Assembly: GCF_037154015.1 (NCBI RefSeq)
Contig: NZ_JBANRL010000001.1
Coordinates: 682,001 to 746,000, forward strand
Direction of reading: 5' to 3'
DNA length: 64,000 nt
Source of the DNA: Altererythrobacter aquiaggeris
Lineage (GTDB): Bacteria; Pseudomonadota; Alphaproteobacteria; Sphingomonadales; Sphingomonadaceae
Part shown: one piece after another, positions 28,238 to 38,272 of the stretch
Numbering within the stretch: the first letter of the stretch is position 1
Layout of the letters: each line of letters begins with the position of its first letter
Notes under the pieces: generated by a model
What the model saw: only the letters and a program-made list of their open reading frames with translations
What the model was told of the DNA's origin: nothing
Databases searched by the model: none
Program-made: the position numbers and the translations under genes

Positions 28238-30394
28238 TCAGTTGCTTGACACCGTGTATCGTCGAACTGCATTTTTTAGCGCATCAGCACGCGTAAAATG
28301 GACAGGTTTCAATTTGTGCTGCGCGAAAAGCGCCGCCTGGTCAGAGTAATGCCTGCTACCCGGTCTGGTAATGGCCTGGCCATATGGCTGAATCGATTCC
28401 GAGCTTACCGGCTTTCCCGGTGTCCATTCGACAAACTGGATGAAACTGTCGCCGTGCCGGACAGCCAGCCGCCCGTCCTCCTGTATATCCCAGAGCGTTG
28501 ACGCGCGCAGAGTATCGCTACCACCATCCAGCGGCAAATCGACATCACCCTGTTGCAGACGCAGAATTTCACCTTGCGGAATGTCAAGCCGGCCAAAGTT
28601 ATCCATCAGATGATCGACAGAATTTTGCAGCAGTTCGCGCATGTCGGGATCGGGCTGGTTGGAATAGCGCGTACCCATCATTTCGCGGATAGTAAGCAGT
28701 GCCAGCGCATCGCCGCGTCCGATTCCGTCAGCAGAGTAATCCCAAGACCCCAATAACTGCTGGGCCAGCTTCAGCTCGGGATCGTCATCAACATCAAGCG
28801 CGGCAATACCAGCGAATAGATCAGCGATATAATCAATCCGTTCGTAACCGGTATCATATTTGATCCGTTCCAGTTCTTCGCGGCCGATCGGATTTGTTGC
28901 CGACATCAGCTTGTGCGCGCGCCATGCGCGGTTGGTCATCGTCAGTTCAACGCCCAGCTCAGGCTCCACGCTATCGGGCGACAAGTCGCTTTCACCCGCC
29001 GCGTAAAACGGCATATTATTGGCATTGTACAGAAAGCCGGACGACGGGTTGATGTATTTCGGCTTCTTTTCGAATGGCGCGAGACCTTGCCAGATATTGG
29101 CCGAAATATTGCCTTTGAGCACGCCGCGCCAGTCGTAGCCTTTGGGCCGGTCCGGTATCGACGCATTGTAAACATAGGCAATGTTGCCATCCTTGTCGGC
29201 ATAAATGAAATTGGTCGACGGGATTTCCTGGCGTTCCATTACTTCCAGCCATTCTTCCAGATTTTGCGTTTTGCCGATCCGGTAATAGGCATCCAGTTGG
29301 CCAAGCGATTCCATTCCGCCATAGCGAAATGCGAAATAGCCATTATCGTTTTTGATAACCGGCCCATGTTCGCTGCGATACACTGTGCGGGGCACCGGTA
29401 CGACCAGCGGACCGAATCGAACCTTCAGCCAGAAACGTTTTTTCTCCAATGGCTTCCACTTGCCGTCCATCTGGTAACGGGTGCCGTCAGCATTCACGGT
29501 CAACTCGTAAACATCGACCATGTCGGGACGGTTGACGGTGTTGGTCCAGCCCAGATTGGCATTATGGCCAAGGAAAATATACGGGCTGCCAGGGAAAGTC
29601 GCGCCGGTAAAATGCCAACCTTCGCCGCTCTCGACGGTTGCTTCGTACCACGCCACGCCGCCGCGCCATGGCTGGTGACTGTTGGATACCAGCCGGGTCA
29701 CTCCATCGCCCGACCGTTCGGGCGCGATTGCGAAAGCGTTCGAGCCCGACATCGCCCCGTCATCACCCATCGCAAGCGGAGCGGGTTTTTCGGGCGACAG
29801 ATCAAGTTTCGGGCCAAATTCCGGATTACGCTCTGTACCCTCGACCAACGGGCCCAAGGTGTTGTTAAGACCAAAAAAGAACGGTTGGCGCAGGACAAAG
29901 CCGGTGGCGATATCCTCGCCATTAACGGGAAACAGGCTAGCTAGGGTAAGCTCTCCAGGATTAGCTTCGGCATAATCATTCAGCCCGGCAGCATAGGCTT
30001 CCAACACGGCGCGCGTGTCGGCTGGCAATTTGGGGTATTCGCGGCGGGCTGTCTCGCGCGACCCCAGCAGAACCAGCGCGAAATCGATAGCGGCGCCATC
30101 CTGGCCCGCGATGACTCCGTACCGCCCGCGGGTCATCGACACGACTTCCTGCAGCGTATCGAAATCATCTTCGGCATGAGCGCGGGCCAGACCGTAAGCA
30201 ACATCGACGTCACGCTGGCCCGAGATATGCGGCACACCGAATTGATCCCGCAAAATTTCCGCCTTGTAGGCTAGTGCAGGCGCTGGCTGGGCGTTTGCTG
30301 CGGTGGCGGTGAAAGGTTCCCATACCATCAAGGCGATCAAGACCGCGGCAATCAGGCCCAGGAATCCTAGCCCGATAATCTTCAACACGCCCAT
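28238..30394 (-). CDS. Penicillin acylase family N-terminal nucleophile hydrolase (AHL/aculeacin acylase-like)
   Basis: This exported Ntn hydrolase has 718 residues from ATG 30394. A longer in-frame start at 30472 has no signal character. An N-terminal hydrophobic segment (LGFLGLIAAVLIALMVW) targets it to the periplasm. The alpha chain begins around ILRDQFGVPHISG. Self-cleavage is expected between Gly217 and Ser218 in MSGSNAFAIAP, making Ser218 the beta-chain nucleophile (Ser-beta1). Counting from it gives His-beta23 (SNSHQPW), Val-beta70 (WTNTVN) and Asn-beta242 (YNANNMP). His23/Val70 is the arrangement of PvdQ-type acylases, not the Gln23 of penicillin G acylase. Substrates could be N-acyl homoserine lactones or other amides. 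Confidence 0.9.
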   Translation of the reverse strand: MGVLKIIGLGFLGLIAAVLIALMVWEPFTATAANAQPAPALAYKAEILRDQFGVPHISGQRDVDVAYGLARAHAEDDFDTLQEVVSMTRGRYGVIAGQDGAAIDFALVLLGSRETARREYPKLPADTRAVLEAYAAGLNDYAEANPGELTLASLFPVNGEDIATGFVLRQPFFFGLNNTLGPLVEGTERNPEFGPKLDLSPEKPAPLAMGDDGAMSGSNAFAIAPERSGDGVTRLVSNSHQPWRGGVAWYEATVESGEGWHFTGATFPGSPYIFLGHNANLGWTNTVNRPDMVDVYELTVNADGTRYQMDGKWKPLEKKRFWLKVRFGPLVVPVPRTVYRSEHGPVIKNDNGYFAFRYGGMESLGQLDAYYRIGKTQNLEEWLEVMERQEIPSTNFIYADKDGNIAYVYNASIPDRPKGYDWRGVLKGNISANIWQGLAPFEKKPKYINPSSGFLYNANNMPFYAAGESDLSPDSVEPELGVELTMTNRAWRAHKLMSATNPIGREELERIKYDTGYERIDYIADLFAGIAALDVDDDPELKLAQQLLGSWDYSADGIGRGDALALLTIREMMGTRYSNQPDPDMRELLQNSVDHLMDNFGRLDIPQGEILRLQQGDVDLPLDGGSDTLRASTLWDIQEDGRLAVRHGDSFIQFVEWTPGKPVSSESIQPYGQAITRPGSRHYSDQAALFAQHKLKPVHFTRADALKNAVRRYTVSSN

Positions 30395-30585
30395 CGACAA
30401 TTCTCCCGAGCCCGTCCAGCATTCTGCGGATCGGGTTGCACAAGGCAACTTTTCTACACAGTTTGTTCGCAATTTGAAGGGGTTCGAAGTGTCTTCGGCG
30501 ATTTTATGCCCGCGGTACTATGGTTTGGCGAACCCGACCCCTATATGTTGGTAACACACCCGGGGATGTGCCAAGCTGGCAGGCA

Positions 30586-30613
30586 CTTGTGTTGCAGACG
30601 CGCAACACTATCT
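30586..30613 (+). promoter_or_regulatory. Candidate heat-shock promoter with internal inverted repeat, clpB
   Basis: CTTGTG at 30586-30591 and CACTATCT at 30606-30613, 14 bases apart, resemble an RpoH-type promoter (CTTG... C-TAT). The start would fall about 24 bases before the clpB ATG. The spacer contains a perfect 7-base inverted repeat, GTGTTGC (30589-30595) and GCAACAC (30602-30608). The repeat does not match the CIRCE/HrcA operator. Assignment is by eye. Confidence 0.4.
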
Positions 30614-30642
30614 GGATCGGGTAACAGCTTGAGGGAAACCCC

Positions 30643-33231
30643 ATGAATCTCGAAAAATTTACTGATCGCGCGAAAGGATTCCTCCAGTCGGCGCAGACAG
30701 TTGCAATCCGCAATTCACATCAGCGGATCGGGCCCGAACATCTGTTGAAGGCGCTGCTCGAGGATGAAGAAGGTATGGCGGCCGGACTGGTGGCGCGCGC
30801 AGGCGGTGATCCAAAACAGGCCGAGAGTGGCGCGGATACCGCGCTGGCCAAGATCGCATCGGTGACAGGCGGGGGTGCGCAAGCCACACCGGGGCTCGAC
30901 AATGATGCGGTCCGGGTGCTTGATCAGGCAGAACAAATTGCCGAAAAAGCGGGCGACAGCTTTGTCACCGTAGAACGTTTATTGGTTGCGTTGGCACTCG
31001 CGACTACGACTGCTGCAGGGCAGGCGCTGAAATCTGCCGGTGTTGATCCCAAGGCACTTAACGCCGCGATCAACGAACTTCGCAATGGCCGTACCGCCGA
31101 CAGTGCCAGTGCCGAAAATGCCTATGATGCGATGAAGAAATATGCGCGAGACCTGACCGAGGCCGCGCGAGAGGGCAAACTCGACCCGGTCATTGGCAGG
31201 GACGAGGAAATTCGCCGGACAATTCAGATTCTTGCCCGGCGCACGAAAAATAATCCCGCGCTGATCGGTGAACCGGGCGTGGGCAAGACCGCCATCGCCG
31301 AAGGCTTGGCCTTGCGCATTGCAAACGGCGATGTGCCTGACAGCCTGAAGGGCCGTACTCTCATGTCGCTCGACATGGGGTCATTGATAGCAGGTGCAAA
31401 ATACCGCGGTGAATTCGAGGAACGGCTCAAGGCGGTGCTTGATGAAGTCAAAGGCAGCGATGGCCAGATTATCCTGTTCATTGACGAAATGCACACGCTC
31501 ATCGGCGCGGGCGCATCAGAGGGTTCGATGGATGCGAGCAATTTGCTCAAGCCCGCATTGTCGCGCGGCGAGTTGCATACGATCGGTGCCACCACGCTCG
31601 ACGAATATCAGAAATATGTTGAAAAAGACCCCGCGCTGCAGCGGCGTTTCCAACCGGTACTAATCGAAGAACCGACGGTTGAAGATACAATTTCGATTCT
31701 GCGCGGCCTGAAAGAGAAATACGAGTTGCATCACGGCGTACGGATTACCGACGGTGCAATTGTATCGGCCGCGACGCTGTCCAATCGTTACATCGCCAAC
31801 CGCTTTCTACCCGATAAGGCGATTGACCTGATGGACGAGGCTGCCAGCCGAATTCGGATGGAGGTGGAATCGAAGCCCGAGGAGATCGAGGGCCTTGATC
31901 GCCGGATCATCCAGCTCAAGATCGAAGAGTCCGCATTGGCAAAGGAGACCGATCAGGCATCGAGAGACCGATTGAAAACGCTGCGGGAAGAACTCGCCAA
32001 TCTAGAGGAGCAATCTTCTGCGCTGACTACGCGTTGGCAGGGCGAGCGCGACAAGATCGCCGCCGAAAGCAAGATCAAGGAACAGCTCGACCATGCCCGG
32101 TTGGAACTTGAGCAGGCGGAGCGCGCGGGCGACCTCGCGAAAGCCGGGGAACTTTCTTACGGAACGATCCCCGCGCTCGAGAAAAAACTTGTCGAAGCAG
32201 AAGGTCATAATGAAAACGCTTTGTTGCGCGAAGAAGTGACCGAAGACGATATCGCCGGCGTTGTCAGCCGCTGGACCGGCGTGCCGGTTGACCGGATGTT
32301 GGCTGGCGAACGCGAGAAACTGCTTAAGATGGAGCAGGTAATCGGCAAACGGGTCATCGGTCAGGCAGAAGCTGTGAACGCGGTTTCGAAGGCTGTCAGG
32401 CGCGCGCGAGCCGGTTTGCAGGACCCCAACCGTCCGCTTGGCAGTTTCCTGTTCCTGGGCCCCACCGGTGTCGGCAAGACGGAGCTGACCAAGGCGCTCG
32501 CCGAATTTCTGTTCGACGATGATAGCGCAATGGTGCGTATCGACATGAGCGAATTCATGGAAAAGCATGCCGTCGCACGCCTGATCGGTGCGCCTCCGGG
32601 CTATGTTGGCTATGACGAAGGTGGAGTGCTGACCGAAGCCGTACGCCGCCGTCCCTATCAGGTTGTCCTGTTTGACGAGGTGGAGAAAGCGCACAGCGAC
32701 GTCTTCAACGTCTTATTGCAGGTTCTCGACGATGGACGTCTGACCGACGGGCAGGGCAGAGTGGTCGATTTTGCGAACACGCTGATCATCCTGACGTCAA
32801 ATCTTGGCAGTCAATTTCTGAGCCAGCTTGAGGATGGGCAGAAGGTTGCTGATGTCGAACCGCAGGTCATGGATGTTGTCCGCGGACATTTCCGTCCTGA
32901 ATTCCTTAACCGGCTGGATGAGATCATCCTGTTCCACCGGCTGGCGCAGGAACATATGGCACCGATTGTCGAGATACAGGTCACACGCGTCCAGAAATTG
33001 CTCAAGGATCGGAAGATCAAACTCGACCTGACCGATGCTGCAAAGCGATGGTTGGGCAGGGTTGGCTACGACCCGGTTTATGGGGCGAGGCCGCTCAAGC
33101 GCGCAGTACAACGCTACGTACAGGATCCCCTTGCTGAAAAATTGCTTGCCGGAGAAGTCCCTGACGGATCAAGCGTGGCGATCGATGAAGGTGACGGCGC
33201 CTTGAAATTTGAGGTCAGCACCAAGAACTAA
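30643..33231 (+). CDS. clpB: ATP-dependent disaggregase ClpB
   Basis: This AAA+ chaperone works with DnaK to rescue aggregated proteins after heat shock. It has 862 residues, the usual length. The Clp N-terminal domain occupies residues 1-145. Walker A of the first ATPase is GEPGVGKT at 209-216 and of the second GPTGVGKT at 606-613. The long coiled-coil middle domain (about 405-525, rich in Lys/Glu/Leu) that distinguishes ClpB from ClpA lies between them. GAGGG precedes the ATG by seven bases. Regulation by the heat-shock sigma factor is likely from the upstream promoter-like sequence. Confidence 0.97.
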   Translation: MNLEKFTDRAKGFLQSAQTVAIRNSHQRIGPEHLLKALLEDEEGMAAGLVARAGGDPKQAESGADTALAKIASVTGGGAQATPGLDNDAVRVLDQAEQIAEKAGDSFVTVERLLVALALATTTAAGQALKSAGVDPKALNAAINELRNGRTADSASAENAYDAMKKYARDLTEAAREGKLDPVIGRDEEIRRTIQILARRTKNNPALIGEPGVGKTAIAEGLALRIANGDVPDSLKGRTLMSLDMGSLIAGAKYRGEFEERLKAVLDEVKGSDGQIILFIDEMHTLIGAGASEGSMDASNLLKPALSRGELHTIGATTLDEYQKYVEKDPALQRRFQPVLIEEPTVEDTISILRGLKEKYELHHGVRITDGAIVSAATLSNRYIANRFLPDKAIDLMDEAASRIRMEVESKPEEIEGLDRRIIQLKIEESALAKETDQASRDRLKTLREELANLEEQSSALTTRWQGERDKIAAESKIKEQLDHARLELEQAERAGDLAKAGELSYGTIPALEKKLVEAEGHNENALLREEVTEDDIAGVVSRWTGVPVDRMLAGEREKLLKMEQVIGKRVIGQAEAVNAVSKAVRRARAGLQDPNRPLGSFLFLGPTGVGKTELTKALAEFLFDDDSAMVRIDMSEFMEKHAVARLIGAPPGYVGYDEGGVLTEAVRRRPYQVVLFDEVEKAHSDVFNVLLQVLDDGRLTDGQGRVVDFANTLIILTSNLGSQFLSQLEDGQKVADVEPQVMDVVRGHFRPEFLNRLDEIILFHRLAQEHMAPIVEIQVTRVQKLLKDRKIKLDLTDAAKRWLGRVGYDPVYGARPLKRAVQRYVQDPLAEKLLAGEVPDGSSVAIDEGDGALKFEVSTKN

Positions 33232-33452
33232 TGATGCGCTAAGCTGGATAAAGCGTTTCGACAGGATCGGCAAATTGGCGAAATCATGTCGCTGCTGATG
33301 CCGACGGCAATCCATCAACACCTACCACTGGTTGACAGGGAGCCGGACGGGAATTTGCGCTCGCTCCGCCCGCGGCTGTCCGGGATAGCGATCTGTAAAT
33401 TTTCTAACGCCAATTGGCGGGACGGAAACCGACCCACGTTTACGAAGGACAC

Positions 33453-33491
33453 AAAAAAGGGAGGCGGCCCGAAGGTCGCCTCCCGATTTTT
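33453..33491. terminator. Bidirectional intrinsic terminator between clpB and the TonB receptor gene
   Basis: GGGAGGCGGCC (33459-33469) pairs with GGTCGCCTCCC (33474-33484) around a CGAA loop, with one wobble pair. Six A precede it and TTTTT follows after GA, so it can end transcripts from both sides. It lies 21 bases past the receptor stop and about 220 bases past the clpB stop. I see no gene in the rest of the 280-base gap. Confidence 0.88.
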
Positions 33492-33511
33492 GTACCAGTT
33501 CTAATCGAGGA

Positions 33512-36500
33512 TTAGAAGCTGACGTCGATGCCCAAGCGTACCGAACGTGGTGCCTGGAAGCCTGAAGGAAGACCGTAGTCTGGATCAGGATTGACACTTG
33601 TTGGTTCGCCGGCCGCGTTCTGACCGGTGATGTCGAGATCACCAGTTTCAATACGCTGCGAGATTGCCTGCGAATTGAACAGATTGAAGACATCGGCCCG
33701 GAACGTGATCGTCTGGCCTGTGCCAGTTTCGATGTTGTAACGTGCGGATACGTCAAACCGCGTTTCCCAATCGGTCCGGAAGCCGGTGCCGCGCTGGAAT
33801 GGCTGAAGGCCACAATAACGCGATGCCGCACCGTAAAGGTTACCGGTGATGTCGGTTGGGTGGAAACCGAAGCAGCTGAGTGGACGTGGTGAGGAAACAG
33901 ATGCGTTACCACCAAGCGTTAGCTTGTCGCCCAGTGCAACAGCACCAAACAGTTTCATCCGGTGACGACGGTGGTTTGGCAGCAGACCATCGGCAAAATC
34001 GGTAAATCCGATAACGTCGAAATCCTGCGTGATACCGGCATCTGCCTGACCGAAGTCTGACTGGACGTAACCTTCGGTGTTACCCTTGGATTCGGACCAT
34101 GTGTACGAACCACCAAGGCGCCAGTTACCATCCCACTTGCGGTCGAACGTGAATTCAACAGCGTCATAGGTCCGGGTAACTTCTGGCAAACCAAGGTCTT
34201 CAGCAGTGAACGAAACAACCTGACCGTCGAGTGCGTCGGCAGGGTTACCTGCACGGCCGCCACCAAGAAGTGCAACAGTCATCGGGCCGCCAACGTTGAA
34301 CGTTACGTACTGATGGAAGCCATTCCAGATGTTATCGCAATCTGCGCGGCTGAAGCCCTGAGCGACACAGTAGTTGCCTGCTGCAAAGTCGATCGAGGCA
34401 TCTTCTGCTGTCCGGTCAAGAACGCGGTGGATGTAGGAAAGACCCACTGTCCAGTCGCCGAGATTCTGCTCGTAGCCGATGATGTATTCAGACTGCTTGG
34501 TAGCCTTCAGATCGGAAGCGAAGAACTGCTCCGAACCAGGAACCGTGCCGTCACCCGTCACACGGCAGGTGTTACCACCGGCACCGCGAGGCGAGAGAGC
34601 GAACGGGCAGGCAAGTCCATAACGACTATCTTGTGCCGCTGTGATCTGCGCACCGGTTGTCGCCGGCAGGCCATTCGCATCGAAACCGTCGAAGGTATAA
34701 CGCTCACGGAAGAAGACTTCTGCACCAGCGCCGCGGAAGGCGGTATTACTGGCAACGGGCAGGAAGTACTGACCGAAGAAGCCGTAGATGCGAGCGGACT
34801 GATCATCGAACAACTTGTATTCAATGCCGACACGCGGTGCATAGTTTTCGTCGAGACGCAGGAACGGCGAACCGTCAGCCTTGTCCACGCCGAAGTCATC
34901 ACGACGAACGCCAAGGTTCAGCGTCAGACGGTCTGTAACATTCCATTCGTCCTGAATGTAGAACGCTTTGTTCTTTGATTCGAATGAACCACCGCTGTTG
35001 AAGTAGATCAGATCGACCACGGTGCCGGGGCCAGCTGCAGTGTTACCCGGGAAGATAATGAATTCATAACCGGCGCCGCCGGTTCCGAAGTCATACGCAG
35101 CTTGCGTGATCTGGCCGTTTCCGAGAAGGAAGTCGCCACCATTACGGATCGTGGTACGAGACAAGGTGTTGATTTCCTGGTCATAACCGAAACGAATGTG
35201 GTGTTCGCCAAATGCCGTGAAATACAGATCGGCATCAGCACGGAAGAACTCACGCTCCGTCTCGTACGGGAAGGTCAGGCTGCTGGAGCGCTGAGGACCG
35301 TAGTTACCACCATCCGAAACGCCGCCAATTGTACGACCCGAAAAGTTGCGTGCAAGTGGAAGGTTCGAACCGAGGATAGTCGTGTCGAAGCGATCTTTCA
35401 TCTTACCGTAAGCTGCCGAAACAGTCAGGAAGTCGGTCAAGGTACCGGTGTACTTGCCAACGTAGCTTATGCCGCCGAAGTTTGCGTCGCGAAGCGGCGT
35501 GAAGGTGCCGATCTGAACGCCGGTTGGTGTTTCGGTGTAGGAAGCTTCGGAGATGTTGCTCTGACGTTCGGTGTCGAAGATCGTGAATTCGAAGTGGTGA
35601 TTGTCGAGCGGATACGCGTCAACCTTCACACCCCAGAATGGATCGTCGCCAATCGATTGGGTGACCGTGTTGTTTGCACGGTTAACTGTCGTGAACTTGT
35701 CTTCGCGGAACTCGACGAGACCGTAAACGAACAGACGGTCGCGAATGATTGGTCCGCCAAGCTCGACGATAGCCGAGTAGCTGTCTGATTCTTCGGCTGC
35801 ACGGTTCGTGATCGGGCCGCCAAGGCCGTTACGGATTTGGTCTTCGCCGTATGACTGAAGGAAATCAGGTTGCCAGTTCAGGTGAACGGCGCCGCCCCAG
35901 TCGTTCGTACCGGCTTTGGTAACCGAGTTAACGACACCGCCGGTTGCGCGACCGAATTCAGCCGGATATCCGCCAGTTTTCGCCTCGACACTGCGAAGAA
36001 ATTCAAACGGCACACGTGCCGAACCGAGGTAGTTATCGAAGTTGGTCAGGTTGAGGCCGTTTACGTAGTAAGCGTTCTCGGCAACCGACGAACCGCCGAT
36101 CGAAGCAAGATTACCGAAAGCCGAGTCGCCCTGGGTTGTACCAGGAGCAAGCAGAACGACCGATGTAAGGTCGCGGCTGATTGGAACGGTTTTAACCAGA
36201 TCTTCCAGATCGACGGTCAGGCCCTGCGTGCTGCCTTCGAAGTCATTGGCGATTTGCGCGCCGGTAACAACGATGACATCTGCGCCGACCGAAGCGAGTT
36301 CGATGTTGAGCGAGTTGGTCGAACCGGCCAGGACGGTAACGCCTTCAGCGCGGTAGCCGACTTCGCCGCCATTGGCGATTTCAACATTGTAGTCGCCGGT
36401 CGGCAGCGAGCTGAAACGGAAGTTGCCGTTCGCGCCGGTTGTCGCGGTGCGGGTAAAGCCCTGCGATTGCGATACGACGGTTACGGTTGCGCCGGAAACG

Positions 36501-36673
36501 GCAGCGCCGCTGGCGTCGGTTACGGTGCCGGTGATGGCGCCCGATGTGTAGTCCTGCGCAGCGGCAGGTGTGATCGCTACGGTTGAAGCGGCGACGCCGG
36601 CTCCGACCATGGCCAACACACGAAGCGCACTACCAGCTCCAAGCATTTGCTTGCGGAAGTTGTTGCTATTCAT
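33512..36673 (-). CDS. TonB-dependent outer-membrane receptor with carboxypeptidase-like regulatory domain
   Basis: This is an outer-membrane transporter energised by TonB-ExbBD. ATG 36673 gives 1053 residues, with AAGGGA upstream; the in-frame extension to 36751 is non-coding in character. A signal peptide ends near PAAAQ (about residue 40). A carboxypeptidase-D-type regulatory domain follows (about 45-130, GAITGTVTDASGAAVSGATV), then the plug (ENAYYVNGLNLTNFDNYLGS, FGRATGGVVNSVTKAGTN) and a large barrel ending VRLGIDVSF. This Oar/SusC-like architecture imports large or hydrophobic substrates. The gene is divergent from a beta-oxidation-type operon, with a shared control region of about 400 bases. 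Confidence 0.93.
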   Translation of the reverse strand: MNSNNFRKQMLGAGSALRVLAMVGAGVAASTVAITPAAAQDYTSGAITGTVTDASGAAVSGATVTVVSQSQGFTRTATTGANGNFRFSSLPTGDYNVEIANGGEVGYRAEGVTVLAGSTNSLNIELASVGADVIVVTGAQIANDFEGSTQGLTVDLEDLVKTVPISRDLTSVVLLAPGTTQGDSAFGNLASIGGSSVAENAYYVNGLNLTNFDNYLGSARVPFEFLRSVEAKTGGYPAEFGRATGGVVNSVTKAGTNDWGGAVHLNWQPDFLQSYGEDQIRNGLGGPITNRAAEESDSYSAIVELGGPIIRDRLFVYGLVEFREDKFTTVNRANNTVTQSIGDDPFWGVKVDAYPLDNHHFEFTIFDTERQSNISEASYTETPTGVQIGTFTPLRDANFGGISYVGKYTGTLTDFLTVSAAYGKMKDRFDTTILGSNLPLARNFSGRTIGGVSDGGNYGPQRSSSLTFPYETEREFFRADADLYFTAFGEHHIRFGYDQEINTLSRTTIRNGGDFLLGNGQITQAAYDFGTGGAGYEFIIFPGNTAAGPGTVVDLIYFNSGGSFESKNKAFYIQDEWNVTDRLTLNLGVRRDDFGVDKADGSPFLRLDENYAPRVGIEYKLFDDQSARIYGFFGQYFLPVASNTAFRGAGAEVFFRERYTFDGFDANGLPATTGAQITAAQDSRYGLACPFALSPRGAGGNTCRVTGDGTVPGSEQFFASDLKATKQSEYIIGYEQNLGDWTVGLSYIHRVLDRTAEDASIDFAAGNYCVAQGFSRADCDNIWNGFHQYVTFNVGGPMTVALLGGGRAGNPADALDGQVVSFTAEDLGLPEVTRTYDAVEFTFDRKWDGNWRLGGSYTWSESKGNTEGYVQSDFGQADAGITQDFDVIGFTDFADGLLPNHRRHRMKLFGAVALGDKLTLGGNASVSSPRPLSCFGFHPTDITGNLYGAASRYCGLQPFQRGTGFRTDWETRFDVSARYNIETGTGQTITFRADVFNLFNSQAISQRIETGDLDITGQNAAGEPTSVNPDPDYGLPSGFQAPRSVRLGIDVSF

Positions 36674-36847
36674 TGCAGTCCCTTTTTTCCAAAGAATTCG
36701 GATCGGCGAACCGACCCGCGCATGCCCCGCTTGCCCAAAGGCACCGGCCACCTTTACGGACGGACGGGGAATAGCACCCGATTAGCGATGGCAGTTCACG
36801 ATGCAAAGGATTTGACCGCGCCAGACAGATTCGGATTGTCTGTGTGA

Positions 36848-36868
36848 CAATTTGGTAACAACAAATTG
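36848..36868. promoter_or_regulatory. Palindrome CAATTTG-N7-CAAATTG, candidate operator
   Basis: This is a perfect 7-base inverted repeat with a GTAACAA spacer in the divergent control region, 21 bases overall. That size and symmetry fit a TetR-family dimer site. A TetR gene sits at the end of the operon downstream. Binding is inference. Confidence 0.4.
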
Positions 36869-36881
36869 CGGCGCCCTCATT

Positions 36882-36901
36882 CCGGTTTCATCGATGACCG
36901 G
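36882..36901. promoter_or_regulatory. Second palindrome (CCGG-TT-TCATCGATGA-CCGG)
   Basis: A perfect 10-base palindrome TCATCGATGA (36888-36897) is flanked by CCGG on both sides, offset by two bases. It lies 13 bases from the first palindrome. It may be a second regulator site or chance. Confidence 0.25.
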
Positions 36902-37069
36902 ATGGTGTGTAAAAACGGCTGATTTCAGCAGCGTTTTCCATTTCACAGAACTTTGCGGCAAATTGGAAGGCAGTCTTCGACGGCAAATTTACAGGAGATT
37001 CCTTGACCCGGAACCAGCCCGACTTTAATCGCACGGTTAAATTCGATCTTGCGTTCGGAGAACATTTTT

Positions 37070-38242
37070 ATGGTTCATGCCTATATTGTCGATTCAGTCA
37101 GGACAGCAGGGGGCCGCCGCGGCGGAAGGCTTTCGGGTGTGCATCCGGTCGATCTCGCGGCCGCGACGCTTGATGCTGTTGTGGAACGGACGGGCATAGA
37201 CCCGGGCAAAATCGACGATGTGATCATGGGCTGCGTCACGCAGGCTGGCGAACAATCGATGCAGGTAGGGCGCAACGCCGTGCTGGCTTCGAGGCATCTG
37301 CCGCAGTCGACACCTGCAGTTACCATCGACCGCCAATGCGGATCATCCCAGCAGGCGATCCAGTTCGCCGCGCAGGCGATTATGTCGGGGACGCAGGACG
37401 CGGTAATCGCAGCGGGAATCGAGAGCATGTCGCGCGTCCCGATGGGAACCAGCGCCACCTTCCATATGAAGGAAGGCATGGGGAATTATAAATCGCCCGG
37501 CCTGGAACAGAAATATCCCGGGATCATGTGGTCGCAATTTATGGGCGCAGAGATGATTGTCGGTAAGCATGGCTTTACCAAGGACGATCTGGACCGCTTT
37601 GCGCTGGGTAGCCATGAAAAAGCCATTGCCGCGACCAAAGCGGGGGCGTTCGACAAGGAAATTGTCCCGATCCGCATTGAAACTGCCGATGGCGATGAAC
37701 TGCATCTGGTCGATGAAGGTATTCGTTTCGACGCCACGCTGGAAAGTATCTCCAGCGTAAAGCTGCTCAGCGAGCAGGGTACGATTACGGCCGCCAGCGC
37801 CAGTCAGATCTGCGATGGTTCCAGCGCTGCCCTGATTGTGTCGGAAGCGGTTTTAAAAGAACAAAACCTTACCCCTCTGGCCCGCATCCATAATCTGACG
37901 GTTACAGCAGGCGATCCGGTAATCATGCTGGAAGAACCGTTGTTTGCCACGAACCGCGCTCTGAAGCGCGCAGGCTTGTCGATCGAAGACATCGACCTGT
38001 ACGAAGTGAACGAGGCGTTTGCACCTGTGCCATTGGCCTGGCTCAAGCACACAGGTGCTGATCCGGATAAACTCAACGTGAACGGCGGAGCGATTGCTCT
38101 GGGCCATCCACTTGGCGCATCAGGCACCAAACTGATGTCCACGCTAATCTACGCGCTTCACGCGCGCGGAAAGAAATATGGCCTACAAACGATGTGTGAG
38201 GGCGGCGGCGTTGCCAACGTCACCATCATCGAGGCGCTCTGA
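37070..38242 (+). CDS. Acetyl-CoA C-acyltransferase (thiolase)
   Basis: This enzyme performs the thiolytic cleavage step of beta-oxidation, or the reverse condensation. From ATG 37070, preceded by GGAG, it has 390 residues. The acyl-accepting cysteine is Cys90 in DRQCGSSQQA, the exact position of the family. The histidine lies in GGAIALGHPLGASG and the second cysteine in CEGGGVANV near the C-terminus. It heads an operon with an SDR dehydrogenase, a crotonase and a TetR regulator. Together these supply hydration, oxidation and thiolysis steps of an acyl-CoA degradation route. Confidence 0.95.
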   Translation: MVHAYIVDSVRTAGGRRGGRLSGVHPVDLAAATLDAVVERTGIDPGKIDDVIMGCVTQAGEQSMQVGRNAVLASRHLPQSTPAVTIDRQCGSSQQAIQFAAQAIMSGTQDAVIAAGIESMSRVPMGTSATFHMKEGMGNYKSPGLEQKYPGIMWSQFMGAEMIVGKHGFTKDDLDRFALGSHEKAIAATKAGAFDKEIVPIRIETADGDELHLVDEGIRFDATLESISSVKLLSEQGTITAASASQICDGSSAALIVSEAVLKEQNLTPLARIHNLTVTAGDPVIMLEEPLFATNRALKRAGLSIEDIDLYEVNEAFAPVPLAWLKHTGADPDKLNVNGGAIALGHPLGASGTKLMSTLIYALHARGKKYGLQTMCEGGGVANVTIIEAL

Positions 38243-38272
38243 TTTAAACAGCATTCAAACAAGGAAATAGTT

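Larger units (their letters stand above)
36674..37069. other. Divergent control region between the TonB receptor and thiolase genes
   Basis: This is a 396-base gap without a supported gene. Open frames here lack starts or ribosome-binding sites of their own. It holds the receptor ribosome-binding site near 36682, two palindromic elements (36848-36868 and 36882-36901) and the thiolase ribosome-binding site GGAG at 37057-37060. Base composition drops in the part nearest the palindromes. No riboswitch or promoter could be assigned with confidence. Confidence 0.6.

Noticed and set aside
28913-29944. 343-codon plus-strand frame opposite the acylase gene
   Set aside because: The acylase frame carries all catalytic motifs, and the opposite frame shows no domain, signal or start signals.
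33286-33504. 72-codon frame between clpB and the TonB receptor gene
   Set aside because: It reads through the bidirectional terminator and shows no protein-like pattern.
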